Source of the DNA: an uncultured Phocaeicola sp.
Lineage (GTDB): Bacteria > Bacteroidota > Bacteroidia > Bacteroidales > Bacteroidaceae
Direction: 5' to 3'
Length of the DNA stretch: 64,000 nucleotides
Assembly (NCBI GenBank): GCA_944320855.1
Contig: CALUJF010000001.1
Span: 1 to 64,000, forward strand
A model generated the notes under the pieces. The model saw nothing but the letters and a program-made list of their open reading frames with translations. It was not told the origin of the DNA and ran no database searches. Below are positions 42,563-50,106 of this stretch, in pieces; the stretch's first letter is position 1, and each line of letters begins with the position of its first letter. A program made the position numbers and the translations under genes.

Positions 42563-43984
42563 TCAAATATTAGCTAATGTTATTTCTATACTATATATGT
42601 ATATTCCACCACCTAACGGATGGAACGACAAATCAACCGGCTCCTTTACCTCATCTTTAACTTTCCAGACATTTGTTACTTTACCTTCCGCAGGTACTCC
42701 TCCGTTTACAAGTTCCAGATATTCCATGCTGTCGGATGTGAGTCCCCTCATACCTTTTGCAGACTTTGTGGTTATCGCGATTGTTTGCCCAGCCGAAACT
42801 TTCGGAACAATCATTGAAATATTATCGCTGTACAGACATAAATATTTATTTGGTTTCAATATTATCCTATTAGCTGTAGGACACTTGAAAAACAAGCCTT
42901 CAGTCTCTTTTACCTTTTTCCCATTATGTTTCAACTCCTGCCATGACGCCAACGGTTTTTCAAAACGATATCCCATACTCTTGAACTCCACCCATGTATT
43001 ATCTTCTTGCAGTTCAACCGAAGTTTTATCATCCCATTTCGTATTAAAATACCACTGCCTTTCAGCATCAATCTTAATATTGTCCGTGACAGAAGATACA
43101 TGAGGTTTCTCCACCTTTACGACTTTTCCTTCTACCAATCCCAGTTCAACCAATTTATTGAACATCAGTTTCCCCACATATTCTGTTCCAAGCCCGTCAA
43201 AATGAAGGGCATCACTACGAAGGCTCACATCCTTAAGATTAATAGCATATACATTAGATAATTCTTTAGCAACACGCAACTGTGCCTCCTCTACTCTGGC
43301 ACTATACTGTTTTGAGCCATGAGGTACAGTACCGAAAATAAAAGGCAAAGTCTTGTCCTTTTCATCCCCTGTAACCGAATAAATCTGTTCACGCATGAAG
43401 CAAATCATATCTTTGAAATTCCGGTAATAATCTCCAGCCTTACGACGGTCACTTTCACCCTGATGCCACATTATAGCCTTAACATCATATCCCTGTGGAA
43501 GTTTAGACAAAGTTACGTTTGCACAGTCCCTAAAACCTTCTGTCAAAGCAAGCGTCAATGACTTTCCCTCGTCAATGTTACCACGATACGCCTGATTTAC
43601 ACTAATCCAGTCTTTACCAGCATACCATACAGGAAGATGCCCATAAGTGGCACCTGGTGTTATAGATGTTCCTCCATAGGCACATTTAATGACATAAAAA
43701 TCGTTTTCAAGAGCTTTCTCGATAAAATAATTAGTCACATCACTAAACGCGAAACGTTTTCCGAAATTAAATTCAGAGAATCTACCGTCACTTGCAGATG
43801 TAACATTCGCAAAATGCAAATACTTATACCCGTTTTTCAGATATGAGGGCATAAATTCTATTGTTTCTCGCCCGTCGGCATTCGATTGGCCTGCCGTTAT
43901 AAATACACTTGCCTGTTCCTGGGCAAATACTTGCGCATACACAAATAATATATATGCCATAATAAAATTTTTACACATTTTCAT
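42563..43984 (-). CDS. secreted SASA-domain carbohydrate esterase (sialate O-acetylesterase-like, CE6-type)
   Basis: 473 residues with a signal peptide (cleaved near VFAQ). The SGNH-like SASA domain (PF03629, about 25-275) carries VFITAGQSNADGR (catalytic Ser), KCAYGGTSI, IMWHQGESD (conserved His-Gln-Gly-Glu-Ser) and DALHFDGLGTEY (catalytic Asp and His). A beta-rich C-terminal domain (about 300-473) contains KPNKYLCLYSD. The enzyme removes acetyl groups from pectin or other glycans. It is upstream of the HTCS gene, both on the minus strand, 169 bases apart. Confidence 0.85.
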   Translation of the reverse strand: MKMCKNFIMAYILFVYAQVFAQEQASVFITAGQSNADGRETIEFMPSYLKNGYKYLHFANVTSASDGRFSEFNFGKRFAFSDVTNYFIEKALENDFYVIKCAYGGTSITPGATYGHLPVWYAGKDWISVNQAYRGNIDEGKSLTLALTEGFRDCANVTLSKLPQGYDVKAIMWHQGESDRRKAGDYYRNFKDMICFMREQIYSVTGDEKDKTLPFIFGTVPHGSKQYSARVEEAQLRVAKELSNVYAINLKDVSLRSDALHFDGLGTEYVGKLMFNKLVELGLVEGKVVKVEKPHVSSVTDNIKIDAERQWYFNTKWDDKTSVELQEDNTWVEFKSMGYRFEKPLASWQELKHNGKKVKETEGLFFKCPTANRIILKPNKYLCLYSDNISMIVPKVSAGQTIAITTKSAKGMRGLTSDSMEYLELVNGGVPAEGKVTNVWKVKDEVKEPVDLSFHPLGGGIYIYSIEITLANI

Positions 43985-44297
43985 AGACTATATTTTTTAT
44001 TTTTTACAAAAATAGCCGCATAGACAATCATATACCACATAAAAAAATACATTACTTATGTAATTTCATACGTGAACATAATGTAAGGAACTGTTTTTGC
44101 AAGTAAAGGACTTATGAATTTACTGACATAATTATCAACTGCACTAATAAAAGTTTTTCGGATGCCATTAAGACTTTTATTCCGAAAAGACATATTTCAA
44201 ACCACACGAACTACCGTACAAGCAAATTGTACTTAAATACAATAAAGATATTTCACAAACCATGTAAATTTGGGCAAACATTAAACCATGAAAAAAA
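43985..44297. promoter_or_regulatory. divergent promoter region between the SASA esterase and the plus-strand enzyme operon
   Basis: 313 bases without a gene. A minus-strand -7 box (TATTTTTG, 44007-44014) serves the SASA esterase. A plus-strand -7 box (TAAATTTG, 44265-44272) lies 25 bases before the ATG at 44298. The inverted repeat ATTAC-TTAT-GTAAT (44051-44064) sits between them. Isolated TGAAC (44073) and GGAAC (44087) are not in 11-base phase, so no HTCS array is present here. Confidence 0.45.
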
Positions 44298-45083
44298 ATG
44301 AAAAAACTTACATTAATCTTATTAGCCATAACACTATGGTTGACAACATTACCCTTAAAGTCGCAACCAAGAGTATTAGAGTTTCAAAATCCTAAAATGA
44401 TGGTATTCCTTCCTCCAAACAATATGCGTAACGGCAAAGCGATAATAGCTTGTCCAGGTGGAGGATATTCACACTTGGCAGAAAACCATGAGGGATATTA
44501 TTGGGCACCGTTTTTCAACAACTTAGGTTTTGTATATGCCGTGGTGGAATACAAGCTGCCCGGCGGCGACAAGTCAATACCGATGAATGATATAAAGCAG
44601 TGTTTCAAGATACTGACAGACAGTGCCACGGCATGGAGAATAAGTCCCGATAAAATAGGCATAATGGGATCTTCGGCAGGAGGACATCTGGCATCATCCA
44701 TTGCGACTCACCCGGAAGAAGGCTGCAATCCTGCATTCCAAATCTTATTTTATCCAGTAATATCACTTGACAGTAGCATTACACATAGAGGTACACGCAA
44801 AGGATTTATAGGCGAAAACCCTTCTCCAAAAGAAGTGGAGGAATGGTCATCCAATAAAAGAGTAAAACATAATACGCCACCCACATTCATAGCTTTATGC
44901 AGCGACGATAAAGTAGTAAAACCCATTAACAGTATTCTATATTATAAAGCCTTGATTGAGAACAACGTACCTGCCGCAATGTTCATATACCCTTATGGGG
45001 GTCATGGATGGGGATACAGAACAAAATTCAAGCAACGCGAACAAATGCTTCAGGAGCTTACAGCATGGTTAAAATTACTTTAA
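44298..45083 (+). CDS. secreted alpha/beta hydrolase, probable carbohydrate esterase
   Basis: 261 residues, signal peptide (about 1-23). The alpha/beta fold has an oxyanion motif CPGGGYSHLAENHEG, nucleophile GSSAGGH, catalytic acid in ALCSDDKVVKP and catalytic His in PYGGHGWG. The size and motifs match the acetyl-xylan-esterase-like hydrolases common in pectin and xylan PULs. It probably removes acetyl groups. It leads an operon with L-rhamnose mutarotase and the PL11 lyase. An ATG 10 bases upstream is out of frame. Confidence 0.83.
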   Translation: MKKLTLILLAITLWLTTLPLKSQPRVLEFQNPKMMVFLPPNNMRNGKAIIACPGGGYSHLAENHEGYYWAPFFNNLGFVYAVVEYKLPGGDKSIPMNDIKQCFKILTDSATAWRISPDKIGIMGSSAGGHLASSIATHPEEGCNPAFQILFYPVISLDSSITHRGTRKGFIGENPSPKEVEEWSSNKRVKHNTPPTFIALCSDDKVVKPINSILYYKALIENNVPAAMFIYPYGGHGWGYRTKFKQREQMLQELTAWLKLL

Positions 45084-45103
45084 ATCAAAAAAACTATAAT
45101 TTC

Positions 45104-45421
45104 ATGAAAAGATTTGCATTCAAAATGTATTTGAAACCCGGTTTTGAAACCGAGTATGAAAGACGCCACGCGCAATTGTGGCCCGAATTAAAGAAAAGAA
45201 TAACAGAATCCGAAATAACCAATTACTCTATTTTCTTCGACAAGGAGACTAATATCCTTTTCGGCTATCAGGAAGTAGAAGGAGACAGCAACTCACAAGA
45301 TTCCAATAATGCGGACGAAATAACACACCAATGGTGGGATTACATGTCCGACATCATGGAAGTGAACCCTGACAATTCACCTGTAACAGTTCCCGTTAAT
45401 GAAGTGTTCCACCTTGACTAA
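45104..45421 (+). CDS. rhaM: L-rhamnose mutarotase
   Basis: 105 residues with no signal. Interconverts alpha- and beta-L-rhamnose. The family pattern is seen in KRFAFKMYLKPGFETEYERR, HAQLWPELKKRI (with the catalytic His), and YSIFFDKETNILFGYQEV, then WWDYMSDIMEVNPDN. Its presence between a carbohydrate esterase and a rhamnogalacturonan lyase fits rhamnose released from rhamnogalacturonan I. The ATG at 45104 gives the family start; 20 bases separate it from the esterase stop. Confidence 0.95.
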   Translation: MKRFAFKMYLKPGFETEYERRHAQLWPELKKRITESEITNYSIFFDKETNILFGYQEVEGDSNSQDSNNADEITHQWWDYMSDIMEVNPDNSPVTVPVNEVFHLD

Positions 45422-45430
45422 ATAATAAAA

Positions 45431-47287
45431 ATGAAAAGACTTTTAACATCTATCGTAATCATTTCTGTATCGTTGTGTAGCTTTTCACAAGCCAAATACG
45501 ATTTCTCACGTCTCAAAATGGAAAGCTTGGGACGTGGAGTTGTTGCCGTACGTGAAAATACAGACAAAGTCATGGTGTCATGGCGTTATCTGAGCCAAGA
45601 TCCTATGACACAGTCATTCGATGTTTACCGTGACGGAAAGAAATTAAACAAACGCCCTATAAAAGACGTCACATTTTTTGTAGATTCATACAGCAGTACC
45701 CAAAAGACATTCTATGAGGTCAGACCTACAGAAGGAAATATTTCCGGCAGCTTTACCTTACCTGAAAATGCTCCAGAAGGTTACATAAATATACCTCTGA
45801 ATTTGCCTGAACGTATGGTTGACGAATTTGGCAAAGAATATACATACAACGCAAATGACGCCTCAATAGGCGATGTTGACGGAGACGGGGAGTACGAAAT
45901 CATACTTAAATGGGATCCAAGCAACTCACGAGATAACTCACAGGACGGACTGACAGGAACGACACTGCTTGACTGTTACAAACTTGACGGCAGGCAACTG
46001 TGGAGAATTGATTTAGGTCCGAACATCCGTTCCGGGGCACATTACACGCAATTCATGGTTTACGACCTTGACGGAGACGGCAAAGCCGAGGTGGTATGCA
46101 AAACCGCAGACGGAACTGTGGATGGAACAAAAAGAATAATAGGAAACCGTAAAGCCGACTATCGTAACATGAAAGGACGAATAATGTGGGGACCGGAATT
46201 CCTGACAATATTCAACGGCCTGACAGGAAAAGCAATGAAAACCATTGATTATGTTCCATCTCGGGGTGGTACAGGTGAAGGATGGGGAGACAAGTATGCA
46301 AACCGTTGCGACCGTTTCCTGGCTGCAATAGCTTATCTTGACGGTACACGCCCTTCTGTAGTAATGTGTCGTGGATATTACACTCGTACAGTTTTAGCCG
46401 CATTCGATTGGGACGGGAAAAACCTGAAGCAACGCTGGGTATTCGATTCAGACACACCAGGTAATGAAATTTATGCGGGACAAGGCAATCACAACCTGAG
46501 AGTAGCAGATGTAGATGCAGACGGATGCGACGAAATAATATATGGACAAATGACAATAGACAACAACGGAAAAGGACTGTATTCCACAGGTATGTACCAT
46601 GGCGATGCAATACATTTGGTGTCAGACATTGAAAACAAGAATTACTACGTATGGTGCTGTCATGAAAATAAAAAAGACGGAACATCACTGCGTGAGGCCG
46701 CTACAGGTAAGATTGTCCTGCATTATCCGTCAAACAAGGATATAGGCCGTTGCATGGCAGCAGATATCGACCCGACTTCACCAGGCGTAGAATTGTGGTC
46801 TCCAAATACAGGAGGGGTATTATCGTTCGACGGCAAAGTCATTATGCCACAGAAAGAATTCATAAGTGAAATAGACAGCGAAGTCCCTGCCAACTTCAGT
46901 GTTCTATGGGATGGTGACATGCTTAGAGAAATACTTGATGGCAACGAAATAAGCAAATACAACTGGAAAGAAAAGAAGTTAGAAAAAATTATGGTTTTCA
47001 ATGGGTGTATGTGGAATAACGGTACAAAAAGGAATCCTACGCTACAAGGGGATATTATAGGCGACTGGCGAGAGGAAGTCATAATGCGTACGGAAGATAA
47101 CACTGCCTTGCGTATATATGTAACCACAATTCCTACAAAATACCGTTTCCATACTTTCTTGGAAGACCCGGCATACAGAGTAAGCATAGCCAACCAAAAC
47201 GTTGCATACAACCAACCAGCCGAACCTGGATTCTATTTCGGGCCAGACCTGAAAGGTAAAGTGTTTCGTGGAACAAAGGTAAAATGA
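45431..47287 (+). CDS. rhamnogalacturonan lyase (PL11)
   Basis: 618 residues, signal peptide (about 1-20). An eight-bladed beta-propeller of the YesW/YesX type, with Ca-binding DxDGDG loops: SIGDVDGDGEYEI, VYDLDGDGKAEV and VADVDADGCDEI. It cleaves the rhamnose-galacturonic acid backbone of rhamnogalacturonan I by beta-elimination and leaves unsaturated ends, which the GH105 encoded next can remove. It begins 9 bases after rhaM. Known Bacillus homologues are about the same length. Confidence 0.95.
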   Translation: MKRLLTSIVIISVSLCSFSQAKYDFSRLKMESLGRGVVAVRENTDKVMVSWRYLSQDPMTQSFDVYRDGKKLNKRPIKDVTFFVDSYSSTQKTFYEVRPTEGNISGSFTLPENAPEGYINIPLNLPERMVDEFGKEYTYNANDASIGDVDGDGEYEIILKWDPSNSRDNSQDGLTGTTLLDCYKLDGRQLWRIDLGPNIRSGAHYTQFMVYDLDGDGKAEVVCKTADGTVDGTKRIIGNRKADYRNMKGRIMWGPEFLTIFNGLTGKAMKTIDYVPSRGGTGEGWGDKYANRCDRFLAAIAYLDGTRPSVVMCRGYYTRTVLAAFDWDGKNLKQRWVFDSDTPGNEIYAGQGNHNLRVADVDADGCDEIIYGQMTIDNNGKGLYSTGMYHGDAIHLVSDIENKNYYVWCCHENKKDGTSLREAATGKIVLHYPSNKDIGRCMAADIDPTSPGVELWSPNTGGVLSFDGKVIMPQKEFISEIDSEVPANFSVLWDGDMLREILDGNEISKYNWKEKKLEKIMVFNGCMWNNGTKRNPTLQGDIIGDWREEVIMRTEDNTALRIYVTTIPTKYRFHTFLEDPAYRVSIANQNVAYNQPAEPGFYFGPDLKGKVFRGTKVK

Positions 47288-47512
47288 AATAATGTTTAAT
47301 ATCCATTTAAACTCCATACAAGCATATTGCAATTTTAGGTGAACGCTGAATGAACATATCTTGAACACTCTCCGAACGGTAAATGAACAGTTATAGCAGT
47401 CAACCAAAATCAGGAAAAGACAGTTTTTATGCTGTTCATTTATCGTTTACAAGGCGTTCATTTACCGTTCAATAACAGTCAAGACATTGTCAAATCTAAA
47501 GAAATATCAATT
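47288..47512 (+). promoter_or_regulatory. GH105 promoter region with phased operator arrays
   Basis: 225 bases with two operator arrays (47340-47388, five TGAAC; 47434-47471, four GTTCA) and an AT-rich leader. No clear TAnnTTTG box was found after the second array. Its presence inside the enzyme operon suggests that GH105-DUF4861 has its own HTCS-controlled promoter. Confidence 0.6.
47340..47471. promoter_or_regulatory. paired 11-bp-phased HTCS-type operator arrays upstream of the GH105 gene
   Basis: TGAAC starts at 47340, 47351, 47362, 47373 (CGAAC) and 47384: five half-sites at exact 11-base steps. GTTCA starts at 47434, 47445 (GTTTA), 47456 and 47467: four at 11-base steps, opposite orientation. 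The sequence GTTCATTTACCGTTC at 47456 recurs as its inverse complement at 47374-47388. Layout and half-site match those upstream of susC. Confidence 0.8.
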
Positions 47513-48883
47513 ATGAACAAACTTATTTTATTAGGAATGGTTTTAACCGCTATCGCATCATGCTCGGACAACAACATTCCCCGAACGATCACAGATGAAG
47601 ACATAAACGATACAAAAACACCACTCCATTTGTTACAGCCTGACTATAAAACCTCATACGGCATACTGTCGCCAGAATCGGTAAAAGCAGACATGGACAG
47701 GGTTTTCGCATACATAGACAAGGCAACGCCAGCTAAAATGGCAGACGGCAAAGTCAACTTGGGAACTTACAGACTTACAAGCTACGAATGGGGAGTAATG
47801 TACAACGCGCTTCTTGACGCGGCAAATACCACAGGCGACAAACGATATTCTGACTATGTAACCAACAGAATCAGATTTCTCGCAACGGAAGCAGACAAAT
47901 ATACAGGCAACTTGGAAGAAGACGGACAAATGCGCCAGGTAAAAAAGCCAATAACACTTGACGACGCCGGTGCCATGGCGGGAGCATGGATGCGTGCAGC
48001 AATGGCGGATTCCACTCTTGAAATTTCAAAGTACATAGAGCAGTACTGGAATGTCGTGGAAAATTCTCCCGTTTATCTAAAAGATGAAACCATAGCACGC
48101 AATCGTCCACACTACAATGCCGTCTGGCTTGACGACATGTATATGGCAATTCCGTCAATAGCTATCAGAAGCAAATATACTTCCAACCCATCTTTGCTTG
48201 ACAAAGCATCCGGAATGGCTTCAGGTTTCTTCAAACGTATGTGGATTCCCGAAAAAAAAATCTTCAGGCATGGTTATTTGGAAGGGGCAAGACATCAGCC
48301 GTCAATGGCATGGGGACGTGCCAACGGATGGGCAATCCTGACAATGTGCCAGCTGCTTGACTATCTTCCGGAAAACCACGCAAAAAGACAAGAAGTGTTG
48401 GATATGTTCAGAAATCATGCGGCAGGTCTGACAGAACTTCAAGGCATAGACGGATTCTGGCATCAGCTCCTTGACAGAAACGAAACTTACAACGAAACAT
48501 CGGCTACTGCTATTTTCGCATACGCACTGGCACATGGAATCAATGAGGGTTGGCTTGAGGTTACAACTTATGGACCTGTAGCACAACTGGCATGGGAAGC
48601 TGTTTCTTCAAAAATAAACGAATACGGAGAAGTGGAAGGTGTATGTGTAGGTACAGGCATGGGATTTGAACCAACATATTACGCTTACAGACCTGTCAGC
48701 GTGAAAGCGGCACATGGATATGGTCCTGTAATATGGGCTGGAGCCGAAATAATCAGACTTTTAAAGAATTACTATTCTTACGTGAATGACAGTGCCGTGC
48801 ATTATTACGAGACAGACCCTGAAGCAGACATGCCTATCTTCAGTCTTGACGAAAACGGAAAGGCTAAAGAAATACTTCATTAG
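47513..48883 (+). CDS. GH105 unsaturated rhamnogalacturonyl hydrolase, lipoprotein
   Basis: 456 residues. Lipobox AIASC (Cys about 17). An (alpha/alpha)6 barrel with the GH105 marks YNAVWLDDMYMAIPSIA (conserved Asp of the active site), MAWGRANGWAILTM, and NETSATAIFAYALAHGINEGWL. It removes the unsaturated galacturonic acid that PL11 or PL9 leaves at the non-reducing end. The ATG at 47513 gives the lipoprotein signal; the frame is open further up but runs into the operator region. It is followed by a DUF4861 gene. Confidence 0.93.
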   Translation: MNKLILLGMVLTAIASCSDNNIPRTITDEDINDTKTPLHLLQPDYKTSYGILSPESVKADMDRVFAYIDKATPAKMADGKVNLGTYRLTSYEWGVMYNALLDAANTTGDKRYSDYVTNRIRFLATEADKYTGNLEEDGQMRQVKKPITLDDAGAMAGAWMRAAMADSTLEISKYIEQYWNVVENSPVYLKDETIARNRPHYNAVWLDDMYMAIPSIAIRSKYTSNPSLLDKASGMASGFFKRMWIPEKKIFRHGYLEGARHQPSMAWGRANGWAILTMCQLLDYLPENHAKRQEVLDMFRNHAAGLTELQGIDGFWHQLLDRNETYNETSATAIFAYALAHGINEGWLEVTTYGPVAQLAWEAVSSKINEYGEVEGVCVGTGMGFEPTYYAYRPVSVKAAHGYGPVIWAGAEIIRLLKNYYSYVNDSAVHYYETDPEADMPIFSLDENGKAKEILH

Positions 48884-48895
48884 AAAAACAGTAAA

Positions 48896-49816
48896 ATGAA
48901 AATATTGACAAAAACTATAATAGCAGTGCTTGCGGCAAGCATAACCGCAGGTACTGCTTCCGCTGATAACGACAAGAATACTGATGCCTACATCAAACTT
49001 TACGACAATGGCGGCAAACACCCAAGAATAGTTTCCATAACATTCCCCGGAAATGCAAACATTCTTGATATGTACAACAGCATATACGGCCACGGAGCCG
49101 TTATAGAAAACCCCTGGGTGGCATACCGTATATATATGGACAACAGGCAAAGCCTTGACCTTTACGTTAAAGCCACTCCACGCTTGGAACTTGACATAAC
49201 AGGTTTCTACACAACTTCTGAACAACTGAATAAAGGGTACGGATGCGATGTGTTATGGGCAGGGAAATCCATATCAGCTGGTTCGTTCAGAGGATGGCAG
49301 AACAGAAAACCTGTTACTATAGACAGTGTAGGGACACGCAGACAAACAGTTATTGACAACCGTACAATAGAAGTATTTGACAAAGACTGGATTTTCAATG
49401 GTCACCCAATACAGATGCGCCAACTTTATTCTGTAAAACCGGACTCACGCGAGCTGTCTGTAGAAATACAGCTTGACGGTTATAAAGAAGAAGATTTATT
49501 CGCTACCGGAATACAAAAACTTGAAACAGGAAATGAGGGATTTATAGAGCCTGACGGGATTGCCGCATCGTGGGGTGACAACATCCCGGACAAGAATCAT
49601 AAAGAACTCATAGAAAGAGTAGGTCTCGGAATAAAAGTCGCACCAGAGAATATAGTAGATATTGTAGAAGATGAGTTGAACTATATCATTATTGTAAAAC
49701 CTGACAAGAATGGCAAGATCAAATACCATGTTCTTTCATGCGGTAACAGGGAAGAAAAAGGATTTGCCACAATGAACGAATGGTTTGAATATGTAAGAAT
49801 GTATAAAATCAAGTAA
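48896..49816 (+). CDS. DUF4861 secreted protein
   Basis: 306 residues, signal peptide (about 1-22). It matches the family known only as DUF4861: YIKLYDNGGKHPRIVSITF, IYGHGAVIENPWVAYRIYMDNRQSLDLY and GYGCDVLWAGKSISAGSFRGW. The fold is probably a beta-sandwich like galactose-mutarotase-type proteins. It lies 12 bases after the GH105 gene and in many PULs keeps company with GH105 and pectin enzymes, so a role in handling unsaturated oligouronides is likely. No biochemical activity can be assigned. Confidence 0.75.
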   Translation: MKILTKTIIAVLAASITAGTASADNDKNTDAYIKLYDNGGKHPRIVSITFPGNANILDMYNSIYGHGAVIENPWVAYRIYMDNRQSLDLYVKATPRLELDITGFYTTSEQLNKGYGCDVLWAGKSISAGSFRGWQNRKPVTIDSVGTRRQTVIDNRTIEVFDKDWIFNGHPIQMRQLYSVKPDSRELSVEIQLDGYKEEDLFATGIQKLETGNEGFIEPDGIAASWGDNIPDKNHKELIERVGLGIKVAPENIVDIVEDELNYIIIVKPDKNGKIKYHVLSCGNREEKGFATMNEWFEYVRMYKIK

Positions 49817-49830
49817 AAAAGCTAATCCCC

Positions 49831-49913
49831 AAAAATAAGAGACGCTCTCAATCACAGAGAACGCCTCCCAACTGAAGGATTAAATTTAAGAGAGAGATAG
49901 TAATTAATAATTT
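49831..49913 (-). ncRNA. candidate small RNA 2 (about 83 nt)
   Basis: On the minus strand a -7 box TATATTTG (49919-49926), with a weak -33 TTGC at 19 bases, precedes an 83-base stretch with no open frame. It ends in a 12-bp G-U-tolerant hairpin (49838-49849 with 49857-49868) and a T-rich end (TATTTTT). The core TTAAATTTAA (49880-49889) followed by GTTGGGAG matches the layout of candidate sRNA 1 (TTAGATTTAA ... GTTGGAG). It runs convergent to the DUF4861 gene. A PUL-linked sRNA would fit known Bacteroides practice. Confidence 0.5.
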
Positions 49914-50045
49914 GTTTCCAAATATATGGATTAAAATCAACAAATGCAACAAACTAAAGAAAATTTCTTTCAAAATATAACCAAAACCCTAATAACGCTA
50001 AATATTTATTCAGTAAATAACCAATATGCTTACGAAAAAACAAAA

Positions 50046-50082
50046 GCTGCTGATTTCCATACCATAAATGGAAACCAGCAGC
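50046..50082 (-). terminator. terminator of purA
   Basis: Stem GCTGCTG/CAGCAGC plus TTTCCAT/ATGGAAA with one bulge pair (50046-50060 and 50068-50082), followed on the minus strand by TTTTGTTTTTT. It is 25 bases after the purA stop. Confidence 0.85.
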
Positions 50083-50106
50083 CAAATAAATTATAATCCT
50101 GTCTGA

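Noticed and set aside
44073-44091. HTCS operator before the esterase-RhaM-PL11 operon
   Set aside because: TGAAC and GGAAC are 14 bases apart, not 11, and no further half-sites are in phase.
49838-49868. Plus-strand terminator of the DUF4861 gene
   Set aside because: On the plus strand the hairpin is followed by ACTGAAGG, without a T-run; only the minus-strand reading fits a terminator.
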